This document shows, piece by piece, positions 12,802 through 13,215 of a stretch of 13,215 nucleotides of DNA. The DNA is from CAYLZN01 sp964387935. GTDB lineage: Bacteria; Acidobacteriota; Vicinamibacteria; Vicinamibacterales; JAFNAJ01. Position 1 is the stretch's first letter, and the number at the start of each line of letters is the position of its first letter. The position numbers and the translations under genes are program-made. The stretch lies in contig CAYLZN010000139.1 of the NCBI GenBank assembly GCA_964387935.1, positions 1-13,215 of the forward strand. Reading direction: 5' to 3'. Below the pieces are notes generated by a model. It searched no databases and was not told the origin of the DNA. It saw only the letters and a list, made by a program, of their open reading frames with translations.

Positions 12802-13215
12802 ATGAGCCGTGTTCGCGCCCGCGCCGTTGCGCTCGTGCTCGTGTCGGCCACGGTCCTCGGCGTCGCGCACCAGGCTCTGGCCGCCTACCCGCCGCCGCGG
12901 GAAGGGGAGTGGATCGCCCGGGATTTCCGTTTCGACGCGGGCGACACGCTGCCTGAGGTGCGGCTCGCCTACCGCACGATCGGTGAACCACGCCGAGACG
13001 CGGCCGGCGTCGTGCGGAATGCGGTGCTGATCATGCACGGCACGGGCGGCAGCGGGGCGCAGTTCCTCCAGCCGCAGTTCGCCGACGAGCTCTTCGGCCC
13101 CGGCCAACCGCTCGACGCGACGCGTTACTTCCTAATCCTGCCGGACGCGATCGGCCATGGCCGGTCGAGCAAACCCAGCGACGGGCTGAAGATGCGCTTC
13201 CCCCGCTACACCTAC
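12802..13215 (+). CDS. exported alpha/beta hydrolase, homoserine O-acetyltransferase (MetX)-like, N-terminal part (3' truncated by window edge)
   Basis: 138 residues are visible from ATG 12802, with GAGGAG (12788-12793) eight bases upstream; the frame is open at the window end. Residues 1-27 are a Sec signal peptide (MSRVRARAV, hydrophobic core, cleavage after ALA). The body matches the start of MetX-like alpha/beta hydrolases: LPEVRLAYRTIGEP, LIMHGTGGSG (oxyanion region, His79), FLILPDAIGHGRSSKPSDGLK and FPRYTY. The nucleophile elbow and the Asp/His of the triad would come later and cannot be checked. True MetX is cytoplasmic and acetylates homoserine in methionine synthesis; a signal peptide argues for an exported esterase or acyltransferase of the same fold instead. 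It is probably co-transcribed with the gene at 12140. Confidence 0.85.
   Translation, partial: MSRVRARAVALVLVSATVLGVAHQALAAYPPPREGEWIARDFRFDAGDTLPEVRLAYRTIGEPRRDAAGVVRNAVLIMHGTGGSGAQFLQPQFADELFGPGQPLDATRYFLILPDAIGHGRSSKPSDGLKMRFPRYTY

Overview
The window is a GC-rich stretch of a Gram-negative chromosome that is almost fully coding, with no rRNA, tRNA, CRISPR array, transposase or phage gene that I can see. Signal peptides, a Tat signal, lipoprotein signals, an outer-membrane-type barrel protein, PEGA domains, an orphan tandem-BMC shell protein and heptanucleotide repeats between genes together suggest a soil or subsurface Acidobacteriota (Vicinamibacteria-like) genome. That assignment is inference from gene style; a myxobacterium or another deep-branching Gram-negative cannot be excluded.

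Layout. Bases 1-3503 hold four plus-strand genes: the C-terminal part of a WS/DGAT-type O-acyltransferase (cut by the window edge), a secreted protein of unknown function, a Tat-exported M24 (Xaa-Pro type) metallopeptidase and a small DUF3558-like lipoprotein. A heptamer repeat tract (3508-3552) fills the gap to a convergent minus-strand gene for a patatin-like phospholipase whose first ~180 residues look like a degenerate receiver domain. A 298-bp divergent region with two perfect short palindromes separates it from a plus-strand set: a PEGA-domain envelope protein, a small beta-barrel-like protein and an exported amidase-signature hydrolase. The amidase start codons lie inside an 11-bp inverted repeat.

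A second tract of the same heptamer (9023-9111) fills the next convergent gap, against a minus-strand lone BMC-T shell protein. Divergent from it is one uninterrupted 741-codon frame that encodes two unrelated proteins: a polytopic GT-C glycosyltransferase, then a degenerate receiver plus RsbW-like ATPase. They are joined in frame through a different heptamer array (11169-11217) and a promoter-like sequence. The window ends with a membrane-anchored protein of unknown function and, 11 bp on, the start of an exported MetX-like alpha/beta hydrolase.

How the genes relate: no single pathway is evident. The common theme is envelope and export: nine of the twelve distinct gene products carry signal peptides, lipobox or membrane segments. 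The most unusual points are the heptamer-bridged fusion, the orphan BMC-T, the repeats of one family at both convergent gene ends, and the hairpin over the amidase start.
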